Both the position numbers and the translations under genes were made by a program. From an uncultured Ignavibacteriota bacterium (GTDB lineage Bacteria; Bacteroidota; Ignavibacteria; UBA10030; UBA8401): a stretch of 64,000 bases of DNA. Below, in pieces: positions 31,301 through 39,961 of the stretch. The stretch spans positions 124,001 to 188,000 of the forward strand of contig CAISDA010000064.1 of the NCBI GenBank assembly GCA_903884005.1, written 5' to 3'. The stretch's first letter is position 1. The number at the start of each line of letters is the position of its first letter. The notes below the pieces were generated by a model that searched no databases, had not been told where the DNA came from, and saw only the letters and a list, made by a program, of their open reading frames with translations.

Positions 31301-32945
31301 GAGCGGTACTACAACATCGGGCGTCTGCACCTTCTACGGTATCAACCAGGCAGGAACAGGAACGGTATCCATCACCGGAAATACCATCCAGAAATGCTCG
31401 GCATACGGAACGGGCGGGTCAATATTCTGGGGGATATACAACACCGGAAGTACGGGTACAACAGCCATTTCGACCAATAGCATTCTCAATGGAACGCTTC
31501 AGGGAACCGGTACACTGACAGGGATTTACACCAGTGCCACACCGACCACCTTAAATATCAGCACCAATGCTATCGGCACGCTGACCACGGCATCAACGGG
31601 AACAGCCATCGGCATTCAGAATGCGGGTGCTGCAACTACCGTTAATATCAACGGCAACACCATCAGCACCATTTCATCAAGCGGTGAGTCGTGCAATATT
31701 TCGGGAATAAAATCAACAGTGGGAACCACGGTAAATGTATTTTCGAATACGATCAATGCCTTGTCGGGCTCAGGGGCAACATCGCCCATCGTGAGTGGAA
31801 TTAACATAGGGGGCGGAACGACCGTTACGGTACATAAAAATAATATTTACAACCTTTCGCAGAGCGGAGCAATTGCAACAACAGTGGGTGCGGTCAACGG
31901 AATGCTTATCTCTGCCGGAACAACGGTTTATGCGTATAATAATTTTATCAGTGAACTGAAAGCACCGGCAGCAAATATTGCTGATGCCGTCAGGGGTATC
32001 AGTGTTACTTCCATCACAGCAAATACAACCTACGGAGTCTATAACAACACTGTGTATCTGGACGCCTCCTCCTCCGGAACAACCTTCGGGAGCAGCGGCA
32101 TCTATCATGGTGCCAGCTTAACTGCCACCACGTCTGCACTTGACCTACGAAACAATATCATAGTAAACAACTCCACCCCAAAAGGGACAGGTTATACTAT
32201 TGCTTTCAAAAGTGCCCTCGGTTCTGCCGGTTACCTGGCAAACTATGCCTCTACCTCGAACAACAACAATTTTTACGCCGGAACACCGGGACCCTACAAC
32301 CTGATTTATTACGATGGGACAAGTTCAGCACAAACGCTTTATGCTTATAAGACTGGTGTATTCACTGCAGGAACCATTGCCTCGCGCGATGCTGCATCGG
32401 TAACGGAACTCCCCACGTTTGTGAATACATCCACTTCGCCGTACGACCTGCGAATAAGCACCGGTTCAGGATCACTGTGCGAAAGCAAAGGATCGGTTGT
32501 TTCCACACCCATCGCTTTTACCGCCGATTATTATGGAACGGCACGCTACCCTAACGGCGGTTATCCGGTTAATGCTACCTATCCGCCGACATTACCCGAC
32601 ATCGGAGCCCATGAATTTGGCGGCATGACACCATCAGGTTTATCGGGAACGGTCAACGTGGGAACCGGTCAAACATACGCTTCGCTGACAAATGCAGGGG
32701 GGTTGTTTGAAGCAATTTATAATTCCGGGCTGTCCGGAAATATGACGGCACTGATCACCTCCGACCTTACGTCAGAATCGGGCAGCGTTGAGCTTTTTCA
32801 GTGGGCGAGCACAAAAACCCTGACTATCTCCCCTTCAGGCGGCGCGGCAAGAACAGTCTCCGGAACATATAACGGACCCCTGCTGTCTCTCAACGGCGCG
32901 GATATTGTAACGATCGACGGATTGAATACCGGGGCAACAGTTTAA
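25305..32945 (+). CDS. Giant modular beta-helix T9SS adhesin, 5' part
   Basis: 2,546 residues from ATG 25305: a Sec signal peptide, then large modules that restart near 25390, 27688, 30040 and 32647. Each module opens with a motif like YTTLKAAFDAINANT, then LIDLNGADNVTIDGR, SNTVKYCTIKGSTLDA and LFFSTTTGTTGNDGN. Many short ISNNNIYDF or ISGNTI coils follow, as in right-handed parallel beta-helices, and most modules end near YNDYYAP. The frame stops at 32945 early in the fourth module, but the same module continues in another frame to 36259. This is therefore the 5' part of one ~3,650-residue secreted surface protein. A surface or adhesive role is inferred from architecture and the C-terminal sorting domain. 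Confidence 0.93.
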   Translation: MKKYSTLFLLLVLASGLVMQSAIAAPNPVTVSGSTGADATYTTLKAAFDAINANTNQSGKNIEISISANTTETASAVLNQPTVSSWTSLKIYPTATGLSISGDLATPLIDLNGADNVTIDGRLYTAGVPGAAIDLTITNTSFVATAGTSTIRFINDATSNTVKYCTIKGSTLDANGGILFFSTTTGTTGNDGNTIDHNAITNAADAKRPINVIGSVGTSAKENSENTVSNNNIYDFLSRTLESKGIYLFTDNSAWTISGNSFYEQLDFTTAYGSNSGSLSVIYVNSSGVNFTVSGNYIGGSAAGCSGTWVKLTHPTTVNFYSINMTVGTASASNIQGNTIKNMTFANIYSWYGINASGTVNIGTTSPNIIGAATGNSSIAISSLTYNGSVYGINLAGSGVMDVRQNVIGSITPSNTTYVLNTYGIYSAASGTVTISNNTIGSTDAGTTNSIDVNAPNSTGTGVQSVYGIYSLGAGTNTISGNTVSKMRNGSTNSNITTYGVICGIKSTNGTNTIVNNTVRDLTNSNANNLRDAVADNCSVLGICYLNLSAAFPQTVQGNTVYNLSNTYSSFVGNVCGLFFYGNPGQTNIVSKNFIYGLSVSGASTAASITGMYNVNASSANNIVTLGGNTPTTIYGMNIMGATNLYFNTVSIGGSLGTGVANKSYALNIATGTTVNIKNNIFCNTRSTINGSALHYAAIVVAPPTIAFNYDYNDYYAPNAGGVVTFPLSSGKDISSLRVDPSFANAGGTTTADYIPSASNLLAVTGTGVTTDYAGTSRNSSIPSMGAYEVGVTSNITVSATAGASGGGYSSLKGAFDAINAGTHQGVIELQMNSSTTETAAAVLNASSSGSASYTSVTVYPAVTGLSISGNIATPLIDLNGADNVTIDGRVNHSGSSKDLTITNTSILTTPGTSTIRLYNDATSNTVKYCTIKGSTLDASGGILFFSTTTGTTGNDGNLIDYNNITNSTDANRPLNAIYSLGTTAKTNSGNTISNNNIYDFLSRATTSNGIQLGANNTGWTISTNSFYETASFTPTLSGAIYIPINISVLTSTDITISGNFIGGSAPSCGTTGSVTSWTKTNAITNTFNAIDLNVGPTVSTTTSVQGNTIKNFTWGDAGASAWTAINIPATATGSINIGTVTANTIGATSGTGSIAVTAASPNGNIYGINIGGTGTVDCQNNTVGAITASNASTLAANIYGINKTATAGTTTISNNTIGSTSTANSISVTSASTVHVQTVYGISSAGTGVNTISGNTIANIKNGTTNTTAATLGLINGIYVSSGTNTITGNTIRDMTIANANNLTDRTASVGGIVLNYITAVAQTISGNTIYNLSNTYASFAGNVHGIYYNGSTTASTVSGNFIHSLSVDAASTSANIYGVKIDAGVTTYANNIISLGGNTVSTLYGIYDLGASSQTCTLYFNSVYIGGAPASGASNSYALYSTASSNTRNFRNNIFSNARSNSGATGKHYAAYFNYAVATSLTLGYNDYYAPGTGGVLGLYNNLDVTTQPLIATLDGASISVNPSFTTPGGTVAANYLPSSSSLLAISGTGILTDFAGTTRSVTIPAMGAYEYTVNGTVLISATAGTGSGSYSTVKAAFDAINAGTHQGAITITLGGTTAETASAVLNASLSGSANYASVLMYPTASTLTISGSIAAPLIDLNGADNVIIDGRVNQSGSTTDLIISNTATTSASTIRFLADATVNTVKYCTIKGSNTTAAFGTLFFSTGTTTGNITNTINNNTITSAGANLPINAIYSAGSASPADNNTISITNNNIQDYSGASPNGIYLASNSSAWTITGNRFFQTASRTISGKQRDINIVTANGVGYTINNNIIGYSSASGTGTSTFTGTANLIPIELTAGTSSASEIQGNTITAISFSTSTTTAVGSGIFSGISVLAGTVNVGTTSANTIGAETGNGAITVTPSTGTPWIQGIYATSTGTVGIQNNKIGSISVNGAATIGFTFYGINTAGAAGNFTISGNTIGSTSTANSIAVGPSGTTTSGVCTFYGINQAGTGTVSITGNTIQKCSAYGTGGSIFWGIYNTGSTGTTAISTNSILNGTLQGTGTLTGIYTSATPTTLNISTNAIGTLTTASTGTAIGIQNAGAATTVNINGNTISTISSSGESCNISGIKSTVGTTVNVFSNTINALSGSGATSPIVSGINIGGGTTVTVHKNNIYNLSQSGAIATTVGAVNGMLISAGTTVYAYNNFISELKAPAANIADAVRGISVTSITANTTYGVYNNTVYLDASSSGTTFGSSGIYHGASLTATTSALDLRNNIIVNNSTPKGTGYTIAFKSALGSAGYLANYASTSNNNNFYAGTPGPYNLIYYDGTSSAQTLYAYKTGVFTAGTIASRDAASVTELPTFVNTSTSPYDLRISTGSGSLCESKGSVVSTPIAFTADYYGTARYPNGGYPVNATYPPTLPDIGAHEFGGMTPSGLSGTVNVGTGQTYASLTNAGGLFEAIYNSGLSGNMTALITSDLTSESGSVELFQWASTKTLTISPSGGAARTVSGTYNGPLLSLNGADIVTIDGLNTGATV

Positions 32946-32956
32946 CGATAACAAAC

Positions 32957-35900
32957 TTGAGCACCGGAACCTCGGCAGCGACACTTAAATTTGTCAATGA
33001 CGCAAGCGGAAATACGGTCCGGAACTGCACGATCACGGGGTCATCCTTGAACACGACAGGCGGAGTCATCTTTTTCTCGACGACGCTGGGTACCACAGGA
33101 AACGACAACAACACTATAACACTCAATACCATTACCTGCGCGGCCGATGCATCCAGACCGGTGAACATGATTTATTCCTTGGGCACCAGCAACAAAGATA
33201 ACGACGGCATCACGATCAGCAGCAACAATATCTATAATTTCATGAACCCGTCCCTGGCCTCAAACGGCATTTTCCTCACCACCTACACATCGGCAAGCAC
33301 GATCTCCGGAAACAATTTTTATGAGACGACATCGTTTGCACCCACTGCCGCCGTCACATATATTCCAATCAACATTAACGCCTCGGCGGGAGTGAATTTT
33401 ACCGTCAGCAACAACCGCATCGGCGGAAGTTCCGCCAATTGTGGAGATCCTGCGTGGACAAAAACTTCGGCGAATAACAACATTTTTATGGGTATTTCGT
33501 TGAGTGTGGGAACAGCGACGGCGAGCAATGTTCAGGGAAATATCATCCGGAATTTCGCGTACGCCAACTCATCAAACGCCACCTGGAATGGAATAAATGT
33601 TACTAATGGAGCCGTGAATCTCGGCACATCCTCGGGAAACACGATCGGCGCAGGCACCGGAACAGGCTCTATCACCTATACGGCGGGTGCAAGCTCGGGT
33701 GCAGTGAATGGGATCTGGATTTCTTCCGCGGGAACCGTTATGTGCCAAAACAACATTATCGGATCGATCACGGCAGGGAATTCGACCGCGGCAAACAACA
33801 CGAATTGCATTGGAATTTATAAAAGCTCCGGCGGTACAACGACGATCAGCGGGAATACGATCGGCAGCACTGCAACGGCGAACAGTATTTTTTGCACTTC
33901 CGCATCTTCCGCCAGCAATCAGTTAACGCTCGGGATCTACAACCTGGGCTCCGGTACAATAACGATCTCGGGCAATACGATCTCGAAGCTCAAGAACGGC
34001 AGCACCAATACGTCGGGATCAACCTTGGGATACATCGACGGCATCTATGTTACAGGCGGGACAAACACCATCACGAACAACACGATCTGCGACCTGACCA
34101 TTGCCAACGGAGACACCGTCGCTACCCATCAGGCATCGGTCTGCGGAATTGCCATTAGTAACACGGCCGCGGCGGCGCAGCGAGTAACCGGGAATTCCAT
34201 TTCGAATTTGTCGAATACGTATGCGTCCTTTGCCGGCAATATTATCGGATTGTATTTCAATGGGGGCACGACCGCAAGCGTGATATCGGAGAATTTTGTC
34301 AGTGGGTTGTCGGTCGATGCCGCGAGTGTGGGAGCAGCTCTCTATGGCATAAAAATAAATGCCGGAGCCGCGACATATTCCAACAACATTCTGAGCCTGG
34401 GCGGCAACACGCAGTCCACATTATACGGTATTTATGAGACCGGCGCTCTCAACAACAACGATACGCTCTATTTCAATACGATAAGCCTGACCGGCACACC
34501 GGCTTCCGGTGCGTTGAACAGTTATGCGCTGTACAGCACCGTGACAACGAACAAGCGAGTCTTCATGAACAATGTGTTCTCGAATACCCGTTCGAACAGC
34601 GGTGCAACCGGAAAACATTACGCCGCGTACTTTGCCGCCGCTGTAGACAGCGCCGGGCTCACACAGAACTACAACGATTATTATGCTCCGGGAGCGAGCG
34701 GAGGCACACTGGGGTATTTTAACGGCGCCGATGTGCTGACGTTGGCAGCCTGGCGAACGGCTACAAAGATTGATGGGAACAGTCTGAACACAAGCCCTGG
34801 TCTCGTCAATACGACCGGCACCACGCCCGGAGATTATAAGGTATCCGCGTCACTGGCAGGCGTTTCGGGAACGAGCGTCACGACCGATTATCTCGGCAGT
34901 ACACGGACCGGTTACACGATGGGCGCTTTCGACGCGTCATACGATGTGTGGACAGGCACGGCTAACACAACATGGGAGGATGCATCGAATTGGTCGGGCG
35001 GTATTCCGTCCGCTGGCATGAATGTTGTCGTTGCAGCAGGATCGGCACATATGCCGGTGACGGGAACGGCTGTTACCGTCGGATCACTGGAATTGCAGTC
35101 GGGGATGTCCATGACGCTTGGAGCGGATGTGCAGCTCAACAGCGTTCTCACACTGTCCTCGGGTGTGATAACGCTGGGGAATTATAATCTCACTCTCGGC
35201 AGCACCGCCGTTGTGTCCGGAACGCCTTCTGCATCGAACATGATCGTTGCAACGGGAACGGGAGAATTGCGAAAGACCTTCACGGGAACGGGTTCATTCA
35301 CATTCCCGGTCGGCGATATGACGGGAACGCCGGAATATTCCCCGGTGACATTGAATTTCACCTCGGGAACATTCGCATCTGCGTATGCCGGTGTGAGTCT
35401 CTCGAACACAAAACATGTCAACAATTCCAGTTCCGTCAATTTTCTTAACCGATACTGGACGCTAACCCAAAGCGGAATCACGGCCTTTTCATGCGTCGCG
35501 ACAATGCAATATGTGCCTGCCGATGTTGCCGGAACGGAAACAAGCATCTGGGGAGGGAAGTGGAACCAGACGACATGGGCGTTAGCCAATCAGGTGAATG
35601 CTGTAAACCACACGTTGACACAAACAGTCACAGATTTCAGCGTCTTTACTGGCGGCGAGCAAAGCGTGCTTCCGGTTGAGTTGTCTTCATTTACCTCTTC
35701 CATGAGCGCGAGGAATCTCGTTCTGAAGTGGGAAACTGCGACCGAAAAAAACAACTACGGATTCGAAATTGAGCGGAAACAGGTCCCGCTGACGGTCCCT
35801 GGTGCCAAACCCGGCACTGCGGTGTTTGCCAAAATCGGATTTGTCGAAGGAAGCGGAACAACGAACGCACCGAAACGATATTCGTTCGACGATAGAAATA

Positions 35901-36259
35901 TTCAGCCGGGAAAATTTGCGTACCGCCTGAAGCAGATCGACCGGGACGGGAACTTCGAATATTCGCAGGAGATTGAGGTGATAGTTTCTGCGCCGAAAAT
36001 ATTTGCACTCGAACAGAACTATCCGAATCCGTTCAATCCGAGCACAACGATCAACTATCAGCTGCCGGTTGCCAAGCATGTATCGTTAAAGATCTACGAT
36101 GCGATCGGCCGCGAAGCGGCAACGCTGGTGGACGAAGTGAAAGATGCCGGATATTATTCCGTGCAGTTCGACGGTGCGCGGTTCTCAAGCGGTATTTACT
36201 TCGCAAGACTTATATCCGACAACAAAACGCAGATACGCAAATTGATGCTGTTGAAATGA
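32957..36259 (+). CDS. Giant T9SS adhesin, 3' part after frameshift
   Basis: This frame completes the fourth beta-helix module (ATLKFVNDASGNTVRNCTI, FFSTTLGTTGNDNN, YNDYYAPGASGG). It continues through a WTGTANTTWEDASNWSGG-type domain and a fibronectin-like region (LPVELSSFTSSMSARNL). It ends in a type A T9SS sorting domain (LEQNYPNPFNPSTTINYQLP ... GIYFARLISDN). It has no real start of its own; the TTG at 32957 is only where the frame opens. Adding one base near 32940-32942 joins GLNTGATV to LTITN, the expected module sequence. Either a sequencing indel at the T run or a real mutation that removes the sorting signal. Confidence 0.9.
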   Translation: MSTGTSAATLKFVNDASGNTVRNCTITGSSLNTTGGVIFFSTTLGTTGNDNNTITLNTITCAADASRPVNMIYSLGTSNKDNDGITISSNNIYNFMNPSLASNGIFLTTYTSASTISGNNFYETTSFAPTAAVTYIPININASAGVNFTVSNNRIGGSSANCGDPAWTKTSANNNIFMGISLSVGTATASNVQGNIIRNFAYANSSNATWNGINVTNGAVNLGTSSGNTIGAGTGTGSITYTAGASSGAVNGIWISSAGTVMCQNNIIGSITAGNSTAANNTNCIGIYKSSGGTTTISGNTIGSTATANSIFCTSASSASNQLTLGIYNLGSGTITISGNTISKLKNGSTNTSGSTLGYIDGIYVTGGTNTITNNTICDLTIANGDTVATHQASVCGIAISNTAAAAQRVTGNSISNLSNTYASFAGNIIGLYFNGGTTASVISENFVSGLSVDAASVGAALYGIKINAGAATYSNNILSLGGNTQSTLYGIYETGALNNNDTLYFNTISLTGTPASGALNSYALYSTVTTNKRVFMNNVFSNTRSNSGATGKHYAAYFAAAVDSAGLTQNYNDYYAPGASGGTLGYFNGADVLTLAAWRTATKIDGNSLNTSPGLVNTTGTTPGDYKVSASLAGVSGTSVTTDYLGSTRTGYTMGAFDASYDVWTGTANTTWEDASNWSGGIPSAGMNVVVAAGSAHMPVTGTAVTVGSLELQSGMSMTLGADVQLNSVLTLSSGVITLGNYNLTLGSTAVVSGTPSASNMIVATGTGELRKTFTGTGSFTFPVGDMTGTPEYSPVTLNFTSGTFASAYAGVSLSNTKHVNNSSSVNFLNRYWTLTQSGITAFSCVATMQYVPADVAGTETSIWGGKWNQTTWALANQVNAVNHTLTQTVTDFSVFTGGEQSVLPVELSSFTSSMSARNLVLKWETATEKNNYGFEIERKQVPLTVPGAKPGTAVFAKIGFVEGSGTTNAPKRYSFDDRNIQPGKFAYRLKQIDRDGNFEYSQEIEVIVSAPKIFALEQNYPNPFNPSTTINYQLPVAKHVSLKIYDAIGREAATLVDEVKDAGYYSVQFDGARFSSGIYFARLISDNKTQIRKLMLLK

Positions 36260-36267
36260 TCGTTTCG

Positions 36268-36317
36268 AAACCTTGTCAAGGTTCTGATGTTCTGTTCGTG
36301 TCACCTTGACAAGGTTT
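36268..36317 (+). terminator. Hairpin terminator after adhesin
   Basis: AAACCTTGTCAAGGT (36268-36282) pairs with ACCTTGACAAGGTTT (36303-36317) across a 20-base loop, ending in a short T run. Each arm is itself nearly palindromic (CCTTGTCAAGG). It lies 9 bases after the adhesin stop. From here to 36530 the DNA carries two GCCGAAGGGTG copies (36421, 36441) and no gene, resembling degraded intergenic repeats. Confidence 0.75.
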
Positions 36318-36530
36318 TCCCGGAAAGCAACATCATACATCAGTCATCGAAAAAAATATGTTCACCCCGAGCAAGTCCCGTTTGCCATCCTGAGCCCCGA
36401 TGTTCAATGGGGTAAACTCCGCCGAAGGGTGGCGGGACGCGCCGAAGGGTGACGCTTTATTCCGGCCTGTAGCCGAAGGCGAAAATCTTAATTACAGATG
36501 TGTCGCCAATAGTTATGTTGCAGCAACTTT

Positions 36531-37247
36531 ATGGAAAATAATACCAATAGAAGCCGGCCATCGTCGTACAAATATCTTGTGCGCGAGAGTATCGCCGACG
36601 AGTGTGATGAACGGCCTGCGTTCGCTCCGAATTATTACCGGACAATAAAAAGAATACTCGACCCTCCGGTTGCTGCCATTATTTTTCTGGCGGCGCTGCC
36701 GCTGTTTGTTGTGATCGCATTGCTTGTTGCCGTCTCTACCGGAAAAAATCCGTTCTTCTCCCGCCGCCGCGCAATGGCGCTGGGCGGACGTGAGTTTACG
36801 ATCGTCAAGTTCCGCACGATGTACGGTGACGATGCGCAGGCCGTCACCCCGCTGAACGAAGAGGAAGTTTTCAACAAGCCGTTTCTCTCCGCCTCCATGC
36901 CTCCGGTCTGCAGGTTCTTGCGGCGGACCGGACTTGATGAACTGCCGCAGCTGATCAATGTGATGAAAGGGGATATGTCGATCATCGGTCCCCGGCCGTT
37001 CGACCTGCACGACCTCGGCATTCTTGCAAAGGCCGACCGGCGCATGAATGAACGGAGGAAGAATCTGCCGGTCCGGCCGGGAATCACCGGATTGTGGCAG
37101 CTCTATGGCAAACGTAAACACGGTTCAAAGAATCTGATCGCGCTGGATGAAGAGTACGTTCTGAGCCTTTCATTCGCGCTCGATATTCGGATCATGCTGG
37201 AGACTCTCCGGCGAATGGTGCAGCCGAAGCACGAAGTACCGGTTTGA
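36531..37247 (+). CDS. Bacterial sugar transferase (undecaprenyl-phosphate)
   Basis: 238 residues. A membrane helix (VAAIIFLAALPLFVVIALLV, about residues 48-67) precedes the cytoplasmic polyprenyl-phosphate sugar-1-phosphate transferase domain. Family motifs are intact: FTIVKFRTM, FLRRTGLDELPQLINVMKG, SIIGPRP and RPGITGLWQ. Such enzymes start surface polysaccharide repeat units by moving a sugar phosphate onto undecaprenyl phosphate. It is shorter than WcaJ/PssY-type proteins because it has only the C-terminal catalytic module. It stands alone between two T9SS protein genes. T9SS cargo may be anchored to a surface polysaccharide, which makes the placement suggestive. Confidence 0.93.
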   Translation: MENNTNRSRPSSYKYLVRESIADECDERPAFAPNYYRTIKRILDPPVAAIIFLAALPLFVVIALLVAVSTGKNPFFSRRRAMALGGREFTIVKFRTMYGDDAQAVTPLNEEEVFNKPFLSASMPPVCRFLRRTGLDELPQLINVMKGDMSIIGPRPFDLHDLGILAKADRRMNERRKNLPVRPGITGLWQLYGKRKHGSKNLIALDEEYVLSLSFALDIRIMLETLRRMVQPKHEVPV

Positions 37248-37415
37248 TGTGCCATTGGATGGAAATGAATGAAAGAAACGCCTTACGGAATTTTGAAAAA
37301 TGCGCTTGACCGTGTGGGTGATGAGACCGCAGCGGATTTGCCGGAAAAGAAATTTTTAGACTAAAAACCACCATCTGCTTCACAATATAACTATTCATAC
37401 TTCAGGAGATTTACT

Positions 37416-39131
37416 ATGAAAAAGTTAGTACTACTTTTTGTTTTTATTTTGAGCTTTGTTTCTCATGCATCTGCCGTTGGTTTACTAGGATCCGGCACGC
37501 AGGGTGATCCATATCAGATCTCCTCAGCAGCAAAGCTGGATCTTGTCCGCAACTATCTTGGCATGGCTAATATAGACAAGTATTTTTTGCTAATGAACGA
37601 TATTGATCTAACAACATATCTCGCTCCCGCCGGAGGAGGTTATACACAAACTGATTGGGGTACAAAGGGATGGATGCCGATAGGAACTTCTAGCTCTTCA
37701 TTTTATGGCGTGTTTGACGGCAACTACCACAAGATCACAGGACTGAAAATTGACAGAGCCACAGACGCGATTGGACTGTTTGGACGGTTAGGTGATGCGG
37801 GGGGTGTTGGTCAACATCAATCATCGGTAAAAAATCTTGGAGTTGATATTGATGCAGCTGCATCTGTGAAAGGCGGAGGGACGGGTGTGGGTGGTCTGGT
37901 AGGCAATGAAGGAGCAAGTGCAGTTATTTCCAACTGTTATGTAATCGGAGCAGTGATCAATAATGGTACTATTACCGGCGGTCTTGTTGGATTGGCGGCG
38001 GGCGGAGTAGAGAAATGCTTCTCTTCGGGAAGCGTAACAGGTGTGGATTATGTTGGCGGTCTGATAGGAAATTGTGGAGGTAATGCGCCGAATGCGGTTG
38101 TCGCATGCTATTCAACGAGCACTGTCAGCGGAACAAATGGTCTCGGCGGGCTTGTCGGAGAAGGGCAAGGAAGTGGAAATACCATTACAAATTGTTTTGC
38201 AAGAGGTTCTGTGACATCGACAACCAATTCATTTCGTGTCGGCGGGCTTGTTGGCTATGTTGTAAATTCGATAGTGAACAATTGTTATTCAACCGGATTA
38301 GTAACTTCTACGTATAGTAATGCGAGCTTCGTGGGCGGACTATTTGGCGACACTCCCAGTAGTGCGGCAGCCAATAGTTTTTGGGATATGACGACTTCAA
38401 ACAGAAGTACAAGTCCCGGCTCCGGCGCCACAGTCGTGGGCAAGGTCACCGCAGACATGAAAACACAAACAACATTTACAAATGTCAGTTGGAATTTTAC
38501 AACTACATGGGCAATGAGTGCCAGTGTAAACGACGGCTACCCATATCTTCTCAATATTCCGCTTTCGCCTCTTCCGGTCGAACTCAACTCCTTCACCGCA
38601 TCAGCCGCAAAGAACGGCGTCACGCTGAGCTGGAAAACAGCAACGGAAATGAACAACTACGGTTTCGATATCGAACGGAAATCGGCAAGTAACTGGAGCA
38701 AGGTCGGGTTCGTGGAAGGCCGCGGCACCACCAATGCGCCGCAGTCATACAGCTATGCCGATAACTCCGCAACGGGGAAAATATCGTATCGCCTGAAGCA
38801 GATCGACCGCGACGGAAAATTTGAATACTCGAAGGAAGTGGAAGTGGTCACAGCCGTTGCGCCCACGGTGTTTGCATTGTCGCAAAACTATCCCAATCCC
38901 TTCAACCCGACAACGAATATTTCGTTTACCGTTCCTTCCACGGGACGTGCAACGCTGAAGATCCTGAACATCCTTGGACAGGAAGTGGCGACATTATTCA
39001 ACGGCGAAGCGCAGGCGGGAATAGTCAACCAGGTGCAGTTCAATGCAACCGGTCTCTCATCGGGTGTGTACTTCTCGCGGTTGGAATATAACGGAAAAGC
39101 GCAGATGACCAAGATGTCGCTGCTCAAATAA
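37416..39131 (+). CDS. GLUG-repeat secreted protein with T9SS sorting domain
   Basis: 571 residues with a clear signal peptide. Residues about 25-370 are GLUG-type repeats (GGLVGNEGASAVISNCYVIG, GGLIGNCGG, GGLVGEGQGSGNTITNCFARG), a beta-solenoid seen in surface proteins. A linker domain follows (LPVELNSFTASAAKNGVTLSW), then a type A T9SS sorting domain (LSQNYPNPFNPTTNISFTVP ... SGVYFSRLEYN). Exported through the outer membrane by the type IX system. The linker and sorting domain closely resemble those of the adhesin ending at 36259, so both were probably built from the same cassette. Preceded by TTCAGGAG close to the ATG. Confidence 0.93.
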   Translation: MKKLVLLFVFILSFVSHASAVGLLGSGTQGDPYQISSAAKLDLVRNYLGMANIDKYFLLMNDIDLTTYLAPAGGGYTQTDWGTKGWMPIGTSSSSFYGVFDGNYHKITGLKIDRATDAIGLFGRLGDAGGVGQHQSSVKNLGVDIDAAASVKGGGTGVGGLVGNEGASAVISNCYVIGAVINNGTITGGLVGLAAGGVEKCFSSGSVTGVDYVGGLIGNCGGNAPNAVVACYSTSTVSGTNGLGGLVGEGQGSGNTITNCFARGSVTSTTNSFRVGGLVGYVVNSIVNNCYSTGLVTSTYSNASFVGGLFGDTPSSAAANSFWDMTTSNRSTSPGSGATVVGKVTADMKTQTTFTNVSWNFTTTWAMSASVNDGYPYLLNIPLSPLPVELNSFTASAAKNGVTLSWKTATEMNNYGFDIERKSASNWSKVGFVEGRGTTNAPQSYSYADNSATGKISYRLKQIDRDGKFEYSKEVEVVTAVAPTVFALSQNYPNPFNPTTNISFTVPSTGRATLKILNILGQEVATLFNGEAQAGIVNQVQFNATGLSSGVYFSRLEYNGKAQMTKMSLLK

Positions 39132-39158
39132 GCCGTGCGTGAGAGCATGGAGAGAGTG

Positions 39159-39190
39159 AAACCCGTCAGACGTCTTGGCGGGTTTTTTTC
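39159..39190 (+). terminator. Rho-independent terminator after GLUG protein
   Basis: AAACCCG (39159-39165) pairs with CGGGTTT (39179-39185), followed by a run of T. It lies 28 bases after the stop codon. Confidence 0.8.
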
Positions 39191-39269
39191 CAATAAAGTC
39201 AGAAATATCGTTATCGAGAAAAATGGGAGGATTTAATCGAACCCCTGCACGTCTCGTCGACCATGCGCG

Positions 39270-39500
39270 CACGCCGCTTCGATCGCCGGCGAAAACCTCG
39301 GGCGGCAGCGTCACTGCAACATCGATGAATTGAAACACTGCCAATGTCTTCTTAAGCGTAAATCCGCCTAAAATCATCTGTCGGGTCAAATACGTCTTGA
39401 AATCTAACCGCTTCACTGGATCATTTCCTGCTTTGATCATATCTAATACGGTCAGCTCGGAATCGACAAGAACAAAGGTGTCGTTGCCCAGTACGATCTT
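39270..39500 (-). pseudogene. Fragment, possibly of an Rpn-like/cytosolic protein
   Basis: A minus-strand frame reads NDTFVLVDSELTVLDMIKAG, then DPVKRLDFKTYLTRQMILGG, then KTLAVFQFIDVAVTLPPEV. This pattern recalls the C-terminal part of PD-(D/E)XK (Rpn-like) or cytosolic proteins that accompany mobile DNA. Neither end is natural: it abuts a fragment of an unrelated gene on the other strand at about 39500 and runs into low-similarity sequence below 39290. Approximate limits; the family assignment is from memory of the motif pattern and is weak. Confidence 0.3.
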
Positions 39501-39509
39501 GAAAACAAA

Positions 39510-39827
39510 ATGACAATGCCGCAAACAATTGGAATTGGCGGATCGGTGAAGGCAACTGACAAACTGTGCATCGTGGTCGACGTTGAATGGCTGAATTGGG
39601 CAAACGCATTCAACAGCATGTCACTCAGTCTTTCAAATGGCAACAGCGCCAATATCAATGGCATGCTCGGTAATGCCGGCGATTTCGCGATCGACCTGGC
39701 ATACGAAATGGCGCTTAATAATAAAGAAGTTGCATCGAAGACCAGCACGATCGCAAGTGAATATAACAGCAGCACGAGTCAGCTTTCTGAAAATATTTTC
39801 CATATATCACTCGCCTTCGGTCTGTAA
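39510..39827 (+). pseudogene. C-terminal remnant of a FadL/OmpP1-type outer membrane protein
   Basis: 106 codons that begin mid-protein. MPQTIGIGGSVKATDKL followed by VVDVEWLNWANAF is the typical late strand pair of FadL/TodX long-chain hydrocarbon transporters, and the frame ends ISLAFGL, a beta-barrel terminus. There is no signal peptide and no upstream continuation; the DNA before it belongs to a different fragment on the opposite strand. A truncated, non-functional relic is most likely. Confidence 0.55.
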
Positions 39828-39961
39828 ACTCTTAGTAGAATATGTCTTGTGCAGACTTAAAAGTATCACTATGTCAGCTCCGGGAGCCCGCATGGAATCG
39901 TGCGGACTCCCGTCTTATGTAAATGGTTAGTTGTTCGCATGTAAACTTTTTAATTCTTATC

